Shown here one piece after another: positions 1-7,919 of a stretch of 64,000 nucleotides of DNA. How positions within the stretch are numbered: the stretch's first letter is position 1; each line of letters opens with the position of its first letter. The translations under genes were made by a program, and so were the position numbers. This DNA comes from Acidovorax sp. GW101-3H11 (GTDB lineage: Bacteria > Pseudomonadota > Gammaproteobacteria > Burkholderiales > Burkholderiaceae_C): assembly GCF_001633105.1 (NCBI RefSeq), contig NZ_LUKZ01000001.1, forward strand, positions 151,350-215,349. The letters run 5' to 3'. The notes beneath the pieces were generated by a model. The model saw nothing but the letters and a program-made list of their open reading frames with translations, did no database searches and was not told the DNA's origin.

Positions 1-1
1 C

Positions 2-2521
2 GCCACCGGCACCGGCACCGGCACCGGTGTGAGCACCAGCACCCACAACACGGGCAGCACACCGCCATCTGACAAGGCCCCTTTCGAGCTGCAAGCCGCG
101 CTCTCTACCCCGCAGCTGGACCTGTCCCTGCCCCCAGGCCAGGGCGCAGGTGGCGCCACCGCCGTGCAGCTGCGCGCCGTCAAGGCCGACCTCTCTGGCA
201 CCCTGGCGCAGGCTACGCTGGTGCTGGACGGCGAAGCGCGCCTCAACGCGTCCCAGCCCCGGCAGATGCAGCAGCTGGCCCTGCACACCCGCGCCACCGG
301 TGGGCTGGGCACACCCGCACAAGGCACACAAGGCGCACAAAGCGCGCAGGTCCAGATCAGCACACTGCGGCTGGTGGCGCAAGATGCCGCACGCCCCGGC
401 CCCTGGACGCTGCAGCTGGCCGAACCCCTGTCCCTCACCACGCGCGCCACCCCCAGCGCTGGTGCGTCGTCGCCAGCGGCGGGCTACACCGTGCAGGCCT
501 CGGCAGGCCAGGCCCGCCTGACCGGCCCCCTGCCCGGCACCGCCACGCTGCGTTGGCAACCCCTGCGCGTGGCCACCGGTGCCAACCCGCTGCAACTGCA
601 AACCCAGGGCACGCTGCAAGGTCTGCCCATGGCCTGGGTCGATGCCCTGGGCCTCGCCGACACACCCGCCGCCGCAGGCCGCCCCACCCAGCCGCTGCTG
701 GCCCGCATGGGGCTGGCCACCAGCATCGTGCTGGACGGGCAATGGAACGTGGACACCACCCAGGGCCCCTTGCGCGCCAGCGCCAGCCTGCGCCGGGCCA
801 GTGGCGACCTGCGCATCCTGGCGGGCGATGCCACCGCCATCACCGCTGTGCAAAGCAGCGGCCAGGGCACGGGCGCAGGCGCCACCACCGTGATCGCCAC
901 CGAGGCGTCGGCCAGCCCTGCGGGATCAGCCAATGCACCAGGCACCGCCGCCGGGGTGCGCCAGGCCGAGGTCACCATGGAAATCGACGGCGAAGCCCTG
1001 CGCGCCCAGCTGGCCTGGGCCAGCGAGCGGGCTGGCGAGGTGCAGGCCAGCGCCAGCACCCGCCTCACACCCGGGGCTCCGCCGGGGGCAGCCCTCGCCT
1101 GGGCGCCCGATGCGCCACTGGCTGGCACGCTGCGCGCGCGCCTGCCCGACGTGGGGGTGTGGTCGGCCCTGGCCCCGCCCGGCTGGCGCGTGCGCGGCAC
1201 GCTGGACGCAAGCGCCACCCTGTCAGGCACGCGCAATGCGCCGCGCTGGGCCGGCACGCTGGGCGCCGACGACATGGCCGTGCGCTCGGTGGTCGATGGC
1301 GTGGACCTGCAAGCGGGCCGCCTGCGCGCCACGCTGCAAGGCAACCAGCTGCAGATCACCGAGTTCCGCCTGCAGGGCGGGCGCGGCAGCGGCGCGCGCA
1401 TTGCAGGCTTCAGCGGCAACCGCACCGCCGCGCCACAAGACGGCGGCACGCTCACCGCCACCGGCAGCGTGGGCTGGGGCGACAGCGCTGCGGCAACCAC
1501 CGGCCTGTCGGGCATCACCATGGCCCTGCAGGCCGAGGCCAAGGCCTTGCAGGTGCTGGTGCGCGCCGACCGGCAGGTCAGCGTGTCGGGCCAGCTGCAG
1601 GCGCAGTTGCAGCAGGGCCAGATCAGCCTGCGCGGCAAGCTCACCACTGACCGCGCCACCATCATCCTGCCCGACGAAACCGCGCCCAGCCTGGGCTCGG
1701 ACGTGGTCGTGCGCTCTGCCGCCAAAGACCGCGAAGACCAGGCCCGGGCCCAGGCCGCCGCCAAGGCCAGCCAGGCGGCGGCGCAGGCGGAAACCGCCAA
1801 ACCACCCGACATCGCCATCACGCTCAACCTGGGGCGCGACTTTGCGCTCAGCGGCCATGGCATCACCACCCGGCTCACAGGCGAGGTGGACATCCGCAGC
1901 AGCGCCGTGCCCGGCGCCCCGCCGCGCGTGACCGGCGAGGTGCGCACCGACGAAGGCCGCTACCGCGCCTGGGGCCAGATGCTGGACGTGGAGACGGGCC
2001 TGATCCGCTTCAACGGCCCCTACAACAACCCCTCGCTCGACATCCTGGCGCTGCGCCCCAACATCAGCGTGCGCGCGGGCGTGCAGGTCACGGGCAGTGC
2101 GCAGGCGCCCCGCGTCAAGCTCTATTCCGACCCCGACCTGCCCGACGCCGAAAAACTCTCGTGGGTGGTGCTGGGCCGCAACGCCACCGCAGGCGGCGCT
2201 GAAGCCGCTGTGCTGCAGCAAGCCGCTCTGGCCCTGCTCGGCCGCAAGGGCGGCAACACCGGCACCGCCAACATCGCCAGCCGCGTGGGCCTGGACGAGA
2301 TCGGTTTTCGCGGCGCCACCCCGGGCGACGACGCCAGCACTGCGGCCCTCACCTTCGGCAAGCGCCTGTCCAAGGATTTGTACGTGACGTACGAGCGCAG
2401 CCTGTCCGGCACGCTGGGCACGCTCTACATCTTCTACGACCTCTCCCGCCGCCTCACGCTGCGCGGGCAGACGGGCGAGAAAAGCGCGGTGGACATCATC
2501 TACACGGTGAAGTACGACTGA
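2..2521 (+). CDS. tamB: TamB-like translocation and assembly module protein, C-terminal part
   Basis: The reading frame is open to the left edge of the window, so this is the 3' portion of a longer gene: about 839 residues, against roughly 1,200-1,400 for typical TamB proteins. TamB spans the periplasm from the inner membrane and works with the outer-membrane partner TamA in moving lipids and/or inserting proteins into the outer membrane. The visible part has low-complexity Ala/Gly/Thr-rich beta-strand repeats expected of the beta-taco domain. It ends in the conserved DUF490 region, with a stretch containing KLYSDPDLPDAEKLSWVVLG followed by alternating strands up to the final TVKYD. The first visible codons are a short ACCGGC tandem repeat (Thr-Gly repeat). 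A GTG at 29 is in frame but is unlikely to be the real start. The identity is well supported by the C-terminal domain; tamA is expected upstream, outside the window. Confidence 0.88.
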   Translation, partial: ATGTGTGTGVSTSTHNTGSTPPSDKAPFELQAALSTPQLDLSLPPGQGAGGATAVQLRAVKADLSGTLAQATLVLDGEARLNASQPRQMQQLALHTRATGGLGTPAQGTQGAQSAQVQISTLRLVAQDAARPGPWTLQLAEPLSLTTRATPSAGASSPAAGYTVQASAGQARLTGPLPGTATLRWQPLRVATGANPLQLQTQGTLQGLPMAWVDALGLADTPAAAGRPTQPLLARMGLATSIVLDGQWNVDTTQGPLRASASLRRASGDLRILAGDATAITAVQSSGQGTGAGATTVIATEASASPAGSANAPGTAAGVRQAEVTMEIDGEALRAQLAWASERAGEVQASASTRLTPGAPPGAALAWAPDAPLAGTLRARLPDVGVWSALAPPGWRVRGTLDASATLSGTRNAPRWAGTLGADDMAVRSVVDGVDLQAGRLRATLQGNQLQITEFRLQGGRGSGARIAGFSGNRTAAPQDGGTLTATGSVGWGDSAAATTGLSGITMALQAEAKALQVLVRADRQVSVSGQLQAQLQQGQISLRGKLTTDRATIILPDETAPSLGSDVVVRSAAKDREDQARAQAAAKASQAAAQAETAKPPDIAITLNLGRDFALSGHGITTRLTGEVDIRSSAVPGAPPRVTGEVRTDEGRYRAWGQMLDVETGLIRFNGPYNNPSLDILALRPNISVRAGVQVTGSAQAPRVKLYSDPDLPDAEKLSWVVLGRNATAGGAEAAVLQQAALALLGRKGGNTGTANIASRVGLDEIGFRGATPGDDASTAALTFGKRLSKDLYVTYERSLSGTLGTLYIFYDLSRRLTLRGQTGEKSAVDIIYTVKYD

Positions 2522-2575
2522 GGCTTCGGCGGCCAAAGAGGCCCGCGCGCGCCACTACAATGCGCGGCGGCTTAT

Positions 2576-2650
2576 CTCCTCGTAGTTCAATGGATAGAAC
2601 GAGTGCCTCCTAAGCGCTAGATACAGGTTCGATTCCTGTCGAGGGGACCA
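2576..2650 (+). tRNA. tRNA-Arg (anticodon CCT)
   Basis: A 75-nt cloverleaf can be folded by eye. The acceptor stem is CTCCTCG (2576-2582) with CGAGGGG (2640-2646) and one G-U pair. The D stem is GTTC/GAAC, the anticodon stem 2602-2606/2614-2618 carries the loop CTCCTAA, and the T arm is ACAGG-TTCGATT-CCTGT. The anticodon is CCT at 2609-2611, which reads AGG arginine codons, rare in this GC-rich genome. The CCA tail (2648-2650) is encoded. The gene lies 54 bp downstream of the tamB-like stop codon. Confidence 0.96.
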
Positions 2651-2667
2651 AAGTTTTGATACAAAAC

Positions 2668-2720
2668 GGCCCCTACCGCGCGACCATCAAGCGCTTATAG
2701 CTATTAAATTTATAGCAAAC
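2668..2720 (+). repeat. Dispersed Comamonadaceae-type short repeat, copy A
   Basis: The segment contains GCGCGACCATCAAGCGCT followed by a TATAGCTATTAAATTTATAGC tail. An almost identical copy lies at 16371-16442, and more diverged relatives are at 42661-42726, 58621-58682 and, inverted, 7519-7591. It sits between the tRNA gene and the promoter of the following operon. No coding potential is apparent. The AT-rich tail stands out sharply from the surrounding GC-rich sequence. Confidence 0.6.
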
Positions 2721-2806
2721 AACGTACCCACCTCCTGCGGTACGTGCCGATGGCCATCCCTGGCGCCCCGTTTCGCCGCACTTGCATTTGGTCACAAATG
2801 ATGATG

Positions 2807-2835
2807 TTGACATGATATGTCTGCATCCCTATTCT
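2807..2835 (+). promoter_or_regulatory. Likely sigma-70 promoter of the yjfI-pspA-flotillin-ATPase operon
   Basis: A perfect -35 box TTGACA (2807-2812) is separated by exactly 17 bp from TATTCT (2830-2835), which matches four of six -10 positions. Transcription would begin near 2842. That leaves an untranslated leader of about 60 nt before the GTG start at 2904 and would make the alternative ATG at 2844 almost leaderless. This is a prediction from sequence only. Confidence 0.6.
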
Positions 2836-2903
2836 CCTGATCCATGCAGGCACACGGAGCTTCCTCCGGCCGCCTGCCCCACCCGCAGGATGAAGGAGAC
2901 GCC

Positions 2904-3320
2904 GTGGCCACTTTGCTGGAACAACTCAACAACCTGGACGTGCTGACCTCGGCGCTCATGGGCGGTGTGGCGGTGCAGTTGCAGCCCATTGCGGGTGATG
3001 TGCCCGTGGTGCAGGTCAGCATCGAGGGGCGCGACGAGCTGCCCATTTTCGTGACCTGCTCGGACATGCAGATGATCTGCCTGTGCTATCTGTGGACCGA
3101 CGCCGACGTGCGGCCCGAGCGGCGGGCCGAGCTGATGGAAGCGCTGCTCGATTTGAATCCCTCCGTACCCCTGTCGGCCTTTGGCCGCGTGGATGGCCGC
3201 TTCGTGCTGGTCGGCGCCCTGAGCCGCGCGGCCCGCGCCGAAGATGTGGCGCACGAGGTGGCGGTGCTCAGCGACAACGCGCTCGATGCGCTCGATGCGC
3301 TGGCGGAATTCCTGCGCTGA
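2904..3320 (+). CDS. yjfI: YjfI family protein (DUF2170)
   Basis: This is a small cytosolic protein of 138 residues, close to the length of E. coli YjfI, of unknown biochemical function. In enterobacteria yjfI precedes yjfJ, which encodes a PspA/IM30-type protein, and the same pair occurs here. The sequence has a mixed alpha/beta pattern with conserved-looking segments around VSIEGRDELPIFVTCSD and LNPSVPLSAFGRVDGRFVL. I chose the GTG at 2904 because it is preceded by AAGGAG with a 5-nt spacer. The in-frame ATG at 2844 would add 20 unconserved-looking residues and lies almost on the predicted transcription start. It is the first gene of a seven-gene operon. Confidence 0.85.
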   Translation: MATLLEQLNNLDVLTSALMGGVAVQLQPIAGDVPVVQVSIEGRDELPIFVTCSDMQMICLCYLWTDADVRPERRAELMEALLDLNPSVPLSAFGRVDGRFVLVGALSRAARAEDVAHEVAVLSDNALDALDALAEFLR

Positions 3321-3388
3321 GCTACCCGCGCATTCCGCCGCCCCACCTTTCTTTCCCCAAGCTCTTTCGACATTGACAGGAGAACACC

Positions 3389-4132
3389 ATGTCGGTCATC
3401 AAGAAACTCGTCACCCTGCTGCGCGGCAGCGCCCGTGAACTGGGCCAGAGCGTGGTCGATGGCAACGCCACGCGCATCTATGAGCAAGAAATCATCGACG
3501 CCAAAAGCAGCATCACCGAGGCCAAGACCGAGCTGACCGGCGTGATGGCCAAGCAGATGCAGACGGCGCGCGACATCGAGCGCATCAAGGCCGATCTGCT
3601 GCGCCATGAAGACCTGGCCGTGCAGGCGCTGAACAAGGCCGAGGAAGGCCTTGCGCTGGAAGTGGCCGAGCGCGTTGCGGGGCTGGAAACCGAGCTGAAC
3701 GCGCAGACCCAGGCCCATGCCAGCTACGCCATGCAGGTGTCGCGCCTCAAGGACCTGATCCGCGCGGCCGAAACCCGTGTGCGCGAGCACGAACGCGAGA
3801 TCGGTATCGCCAAGACCACCGAGAGCGTCTACCGCGCCACGCAGAGCATCTCTGAAAGCATCGGCGCCACCGGCTCGCAGCTGACCAGCGCACGCGACTC
3901 GCTGGAGCGCATCAAGAAGCGCCACGAAGACCTGGCCGACCGCATGGCCGCCGCCGAGCAGCTGGACCAGGAGTTTGGCCACCGCGCGCTGGAGCGCAAG
4001 CTGGCCGACGCAGGCATTGGCGACAGCGACAAGGTGCGCGCCGCGCAGGTGATGGAGCGGCTGAAGGCGCGGCAGGCTGCAGCGGCAGCCGCCCCCGGCA
4101 CAACCACCACCACGCCCCCCTCCGCACCATGA
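3389..4132 (+). CDS. yjfJ: PspA/IM30 family protein (YjfJ-like)
   Basis: The 247-residue product is almost entirely alpha-helical coiled coil from about residue 20 to 215, with the N-terminal amphipathic helix (MSVIKKLVTLLRG) typical of PspA/IM30. Proteins of this family are bacterial relatives of ESCRT-III: they polymerise on the inner face of the cytoplasmic membrane and protect or remodel it under stress. The C-terminus is a disordered Ala/Thr/Pro tail (from about residue 228) not found in short PspA proteins. A good ribosome site (GGAG) precedes the ATG. The stop codon overlaps the next start (ATGA), which implies translational coupling. The neighbouring yjfI and flotillin genes match known PspA-family contexts. 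Confidence 0.88.
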   Translation: MSVIKKLVTLLRGSARELGQSVVDGNATRIYEQEIIDAKSSITEAKTELTGVMAKQMQTARDIERIKADLLRHEDLAVQALNKAEEGLALEVAERVAGLETELNAQTQAHASYAMQVSRLKDLIRAAETRVREHEREIGIAKTTESVYRATQSISESIGATGSQLTSARDSLERIKKRHEDLADRMAAAEQLDQEFGHRALERKLADAGIGDSDKVRAAQVMERLKARQAAAAAAPGTTTTTPPSAP

Positions 4133-4569
4133 GCCCCGCAGCACCGCGCAAGCCGGTGCGTTGGCAGGGCTCCGAGCCCGCCCTGCGCGCCGTGCAGGTC
4201 GCCTTCGATGTGGAAGAAGCGGTGATGGAAGCCATCCGGGTCGCGGCCTTCCACGCCAATGTGTCCACCTCCACCCAGATCCGCAGCGTGCTGAACCTGC
4301 CCGTGGCCGCGCGCCCCAAGCGTCCGCGCCTGACCGTGACGCTGGACACGGGCGACTACACGCTGCTGGCCGGGCGCTATGGCCTGGCACCCGACGACCG
4401 CCTGGGCATCAAGGAGGCTGCCACGCGTGAACTGATCGCGTTTGTGGAGCAGGTGCCCGCTGCCCCCTCGCAGGCCGCGCTGCCCGGCAAGCCCGCCAAG
4501 GGGGGCAACATCAAAACCACGGAGCAGCCTCCCCCACCACGCAAGGGCAAAGGAAAAAGCGGGCCCTGA
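4129..4569 (+). CDS. Small hypothetical protein with two ribbon-helix-helix-like halves
   Basis: I do not recognise a named family. The 146-residue protein has two segments of similar layout, each a short beta strand followed by two helices. The first starts at RAVQVAFDVEEAVMEAIRVA (about residue 22). The second starts at RLTVTLDTGDYTLLAGRYGL (about residue 66) and continues into a helix ending AFVEQ. This spacing resembles a ribbon-helix-helix unit duplicated in one chain, but that is a visual judgement, not a domain match. The C-terminal 40 residues are Pro/Lys-rich and probably disordered. It overlaps the PspA-like gene by 4 nt, so it is made with it and may regulate the operon or act as an adaptor. 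Confidence 0.6.
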   Translation: MSPAAPRKPVRWQGSEPALRAVQVAFDVEEAVMEAIRVAAFHANVSTSTQIRSVLNLPVAARPKRPRLTVTLDTGDYTLLAGRYGLAPDDRLGIKEAATRELIAFVEQVPAAPSQAALPGKPAKGGNIKTTEQPPPPRKGKGKSGP

Positions 4570-4637
4570 ACCCGGCGCAGCTTTCATCAAACAGTCCTCG
4601 ACACAGACACAACATACGAGGAACAGGAGGGAATTTC

Positions 4638-5282
4638 ATGTTTGCCAATCTCATCGCGGCGGCCACCAGCTTTCCGACCGCCATCTACACCGTGCTGCTG
4701 GGCGTGGTGCTGGTGTATTGGCTGCTGGCCATCGTGGGCATGGTGGATTTCGAATCCAGCGGCATTGACCTGGACATCGAGGCCCACGCCGACGCCAGCG
4801 CCGACGACCTGGGCGCCATCGCCAGCTACGTGGTGGCATTCGGCCTGAGCGGCGTTCCGTTCTCCATCGTGGTGAGCCTGCTGGTGCTGGTGGGCTGGAC
4901 GCTGTCGTGCCTGGCCGCCGTCACGCTGCAGGCGTGGATCCCTACCGACATCCTGCGCTGGCTGGCGGGCCTGGCCATCCTGGCCGTGTCGGCCGCGCTG
5001 TCGCTGGTGATCACGGCGCGCATCGTGCGGCCGCTGCGGGGCCTGTTTGTGCACCACACGGCGCAAAGCAATGCATCGCTGGTGGGCCAGACCTGCAAGG
5101 TGCTGACCGGCGTGGTGGACGAGCGCCAGGGCCGGGCCGAAGTGGCCCAGCGCGGCGCCAGCATCAATGTCCGCGTGTGGTCACCCAGCCCCAACACGCT
5201 CAAGCGCGGCGACACCGCCCTGATCACCGAATACGACGCAGGCACCCACCGGTACCTGGTGATGCCGATGCCCCCCGCGTGA
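4638..5282 (+). CDS. YqiJ-like inner-membrane protein with C-terminal OB-fold (DUF1449/NfeD-related)
   Basis: The 214-residue protein has hydrophobic segments near residues 15-37, 66-92 and 110-130. A soluble C-terminal domain (about 145-210) starts ASLVGQTCKVLTGVVDERQG and has the beta-rich pattern of the OB-fold of YqiJ/NfeD proteins. In E. coli, yqiJ sits directly before the flotillin gene yqiK, as the homologue does here. NfeD-type OB domains are thought to act with flotillins in membrane microdomains. The start at 4638 is supported by AGGAGGG seven bases upstream. Family placement is from architecture and context. Confidence 0.78.
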   Translation: MFANLIAAATSFPTAIYTVLLGVVLVYWLLAIVGMVDFESSGIDLDIEAHADASADDLGAIASYVVAFGLSGVPFSIVVSLLVLVGWTLSCLAAVTLQAWIPTDILRWLAGLAILAVSAALSLVITARIVRPLRGLFVHHTAQSNASLVGQTCKVLTGVVDERQGRAEVAQRGASINVRVWSPSPNTLKRGDTALITEYDAGTHRYLVMPMPPA

Positions 5283-5385
5283 CCCTGCCCAGGCCCGAGG
5301 TCTGGGCAGCGCAACACACCGGTTGCCCTGTTTTCCGTTTTTCACTGTTTTCTTCAGTTCCACCCTTTCAGCAGAAAGTGTTCTC

Positions 5386-7512
5386 ATGCAGCAATCCTTC
5401 ATGGTCATCCTGATTGCCGTTGGCGTTCTTGTCTTCCTGATCCTGGCGATGTTCGCCATGTTCGCGAAGTTCTACCGCAAGGTGGAACAAGGCCACGCGC
5501 TCATCATCAACACCCTGCGCTCCGAGCCCGAAGTCACCTTCACCGGTCGCATGGTCTACCCCATCATCCACAAGGCCGAGCTGATGGACATCTCGGTCAA
5601 GACCATCGAGATCGACCGCTCGGGCGACCAGGGCCTGATCTGCGCGGACAACATCCGCGCTGACATCAAGGTGAAGTTCTTCGTGCGCGTGAACAAGACG
5701 GCCGAGGACGTGCTGCGCGTGGCCCAGGGCATTGGCTGCGCGCGCGCCTCCAACCACGAGATTCTGGAAGACCTGTTCTCGGCCAAGTTCTCCGAGGCGC
5801 TCAAGACGGTGGGCAAGTCGCTCGATTTTGTGGACCTGTACCAGGCGCGCGACCGCTTCCGCGACAAGATCATCGAGCAGATTGGCGATGACCTGTCGGG
5901 CTATGTGCTGGAAGACGCGGCCATCGACTACCTGGAGCAGACGCCGCTGTCCAAGCTCGATGCCAACAACATCCTCGATGCGCAAGGTATCAAGAAGATC
6001 ACCCAGCTCACGGCCGTGGAACACGTGGTGACCAACGAGCTGCGCCGCAACGAGGAAATGCAGATCAAGAAGAAGAACGTGGAAACGCAGGAAGCCCTGC
6101 TGGAGCTGGAACGCCAGCAGGCCGACGCCACCGCGCGCCAGGCCCGCGAAGTGGCCACCGTGAAGGCACGCGAAGAAGCCGAAACCTCCAAGATCCAGGC
6201 CGAGGAGCGCACCCGCTCCGAAATGGCGCGCCTGCAGTCAGAGCAGCAACTGGCTGTGCAGCAGGAAAACGTGCTGCGCGAGAAGGAAGTGGCCGAGAAC
6301 AACCGCAAGCGCGCCGTGGTGATCGAGCAGGAACGCGTGACCCGTGCGCAAGAGCTGGAAGTGGTGGCGCGCGAGAAGGAAGTGACGCTGCAGCGCATTG
6401 AAAAAGACAAGGCCGTGGAAGTGCAGAAGAAGGCCATTGCCGACGTGGTGCGCGAACGCATCGTGGTCGAACGCACCGTGGCCGAGCAGGAAGAAGCCAT
6501 CAAGGAAGTGCGCGAAGTGGCCGAAGCCGACCGCACGCGCAAGTCCATAGTGATTGGCGCCGAGGCTGCGGCCGAAGAGAAGGTCATCATGGAAGTGAAG
6601 ACCGCCGAGGCGCAAGAGCGCAAGGCCCGCCACAAGGCAGCCGAAGACCTGGTGCTAGCCGATGCGCGCCTGAAGGTGGCTGAACGCGATGCCGAAGCCA
6701 AAAAGCGCGATGCCGAAGGCATTGAAGCCCTGACCGCAGCGCCCGGCCTGGCCGAAGCCAAGGTGCAGATGGCCAGTGCCAGCGCCAAGCTGGCCACCAT
6801 GGAGGCCGAAGCCAGCGGCAAGGAAAAAGTGGGCCGTGCCGAAGCCCAGGTCATCGAAGCCCAGGCCCAGGCCGAGGCCGTGGGCCTGCGTGCCCGCATG
6901 GAAGCCGAAGCCGCTGGCAAAGAGAAGGTCGGCCAGGCCGAAGCCCTGGTGCGCACCGTGGACGCCGAAGCCCTGGCCAAGATGGGCGATGCCGAGGCGC
7001 ACAACATCGATGTGAAGTTCAACGCCGAAGCGCGCGGCCTGAAGGAAAAGTTCGAGGCCATGAAGGCCATGAGCCCCGAGACCCGCGAGCACGAGGAATA
7101 CCGCATGCGCCTGGAGCGCGCACACACCGAAACCCTCAAGGGCATCGAGGCACAAACCGCCATCGCCAAGGAGCAGGCCGAGGTGCTGGGCGTGGCCCTG
7201 CAGAACGCCAAGATCGACATCGTGGGCGGCCAGGGCGACTACTTCGACAGCTTTGTGCGCGCGCTGTCGGTGGGCAAGGGCATCGACGCCACGGTGGGCA
7301 AGAGCCAGACGCTGCAGGTGGCCTTCAAGGACCAGCTGAGCGGCGAGCGTGATGTGGTGGAAGACGTCAAGCAGATCCTGAGCGCCGCCGGTGGGTCGGC
7401 CGGTGAGCTGCAGAACCTGAGCGTCTCGGCCCTGCTCACGCGCATTGCCACCCAGGGCACGGATAGCCAGAAGCAGGCGCTGCAGCAGCTGCTGCAAGGG
7501 CTTCGCAAGTAA
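5386..7512 (+). CDS. yqiK: Flotillin family membrane scaffold protein (YqiK-like)
   Basis: The 708-residue protein starts with one transmembrane segment (about residues 6-28), followed by a band-7/SPFH domain (about 30-200). A very long charged coiled coil rich in Ala, Glu, Lys and Arg (about 210-590) contains flotillin-type repeats such as AEAQVIEAQAQAEAVGL, and a C-terminal segment is rich in small residues. Flotillins form large oligomeric cages that define lipid domains in the inner membrane. It is longer than E. coli YqiK, mainly in the coiled coil. I chose the ATG at 5386: a TTG at 5323 in the same frame would add a stretch unlike the family. Its neighbours (YqiJ-like, PspA-like, giant ATPase) suggest a membrane-stress complex. 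Confidence 0.9.
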   Translation: MQQSFMVILIAVGVLVFLILAMFAMFAKFYRKVEQGHALIINTLRSEPEVTFTGRMVYPIIHKAELMDISVKTIEIDRSGDQGLICADNIRADIKVKFFVRVNKTAEDVLRVAQGIGCARASNHEILEDLFSAKFSEALKTVGKSLDFVDLYQARDRFRDKIIEQIGDDLSGYVLEDAAIDYLEQTPLSKLDANNILDAQGIKKITQLTAVEHVVTNELRRNEEMQIKKKNVETQEALLELERQQADATARQAREVATVKAREEAETSKIQAEERTRSEMARLQSEQQLAVQQENVLREKEVAENNRKRAVVIEQERVTRAQELEVVAREKEVTLQRIEKDKAVEVQKKAIADVVRERIVVERTVAEQEEAIKEVREVAEADRTRKSIVIGAEAAAEEKVIMEVKTAEAQERKARHKAAEDLVLADARLKVAERDAEAKKRDAEGIEALTAAPGLAEAKVQMASASAKLATMEAEASGKEKVGRAEAQVIEAQAQAEAVGLRARMEAEAAGKEKVGQAEALVRTVDAEALAKMGDAEAHNIDVKFNAEARGLKEKFEAMKAMSPETREHEEYRMRLERAHTETLKGIEAQTAIAKEQAEVLGVALQNAKIDIVGGQGDYFDSFVRALSVGKGIDATVGKSQTLQVAFKDQLSGERDVVEDVKQILSAAGGSAGELQNLSVSALLTRIATQGTDSQKQALQQLLQGLRK

Positions 7513-7518
7513 AAACAT

Positions 7519-7591
7519 AGCAGCCAGCGTTTAACGCACCAGAATTTCAAGCCTTTTGTCTTGAGACCACTGGGCACAAGCGCTGGCAGCT
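7519..7591. repeat. Inverted relative of the dispersed short repeat
   Basis: The arms AGCAGCCAGCG (7519-7529) and CGCTGGCAGCT (7581-7591) are inverted copies with one mismatch. The enclosed sequence read on the minus strand resembles the short repeat seen elsewhere in the window. It fills most of the 95-bp gap between the flotillin gene and the next gene. The hairpin could slow transcription within the operon, but there is no U-run typical of a terminator. Confidence 0.4.
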
Positions 7592-7607
7592 ACCCATTGA
7601 GCAGCAG

Positions 7608-7919
7608 ATGTTCGCCCAACCCTGGTTCTTGCCGGTCATCAGTTGCCTGCTCATGACCATCCCTGCCTTCCTGCTGCGACGCTGGATCACACGAAAAACC
7701 GGCCGAACGTCACTCCCCCTTAGTCACCCCTGGCAACTGCTGTTTGTGGCTGTGTGCGCCTACTTTGCGCCACACAACCTCTCCGATGCCTCTGCCTGGT
7801 GGCTGCTCTTTGGAGTCCTGCAAGCAGCGTCCGTGGCTGATCTGGCGCTGCAGTGCCTTGTTGGCAAAAGGGATCTGCCCGAAACGCCCCCACCCGCCCC
7901 AATGAACGATGCGCCATGA
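7608..7919 (+). CDS. Small two-helix membrane protein of unknown function
   Basis: The 103-residue protein is not recognised. It has a probable N-terminal membrane segment (about residues 5-24: FLPVISCLLMTIPAFLLRRW) and a second hydrophobic stretch around residues 45-85 containing AWWLLFGVLQAASVADLALQ. A short Pro-rich tail follows. The stop codon overlaps the start of the giant ATPase gene (ATGA), so the two are probably translationally coupled and the protein may help place the ATPase at the membrane. It could equally be a minor accessory gene. Confidence 0.65.
   Translation: MFAQPWFLPVISCLLMTIPAFLLRRWITRKTGRTSLPLSHPWQLLFVAVCAYFAPHNLSDASAWWLLFGVLQAASVADLALQCLVGKRDLPETPPPAPMNDAP

Noticed and set aside
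484..1947. Long open frame antisense to the tamB-like gene
   Set aside because: It is an artefact of GC-rich codon use; the plus-strand frame has the TamB domain and the antisense product resembles no family.
2844..2903. Upstream ATG extension of yjfI
   Set aside because: The GTG at 2904 has a strong AAGGAG site and gives the normal family length.
5928..7220. Ser/Ala-rich open frame opposite the flotillin gene
   Set aside because: It mirrors the coiled-coil codons of the real gene and has no family features.
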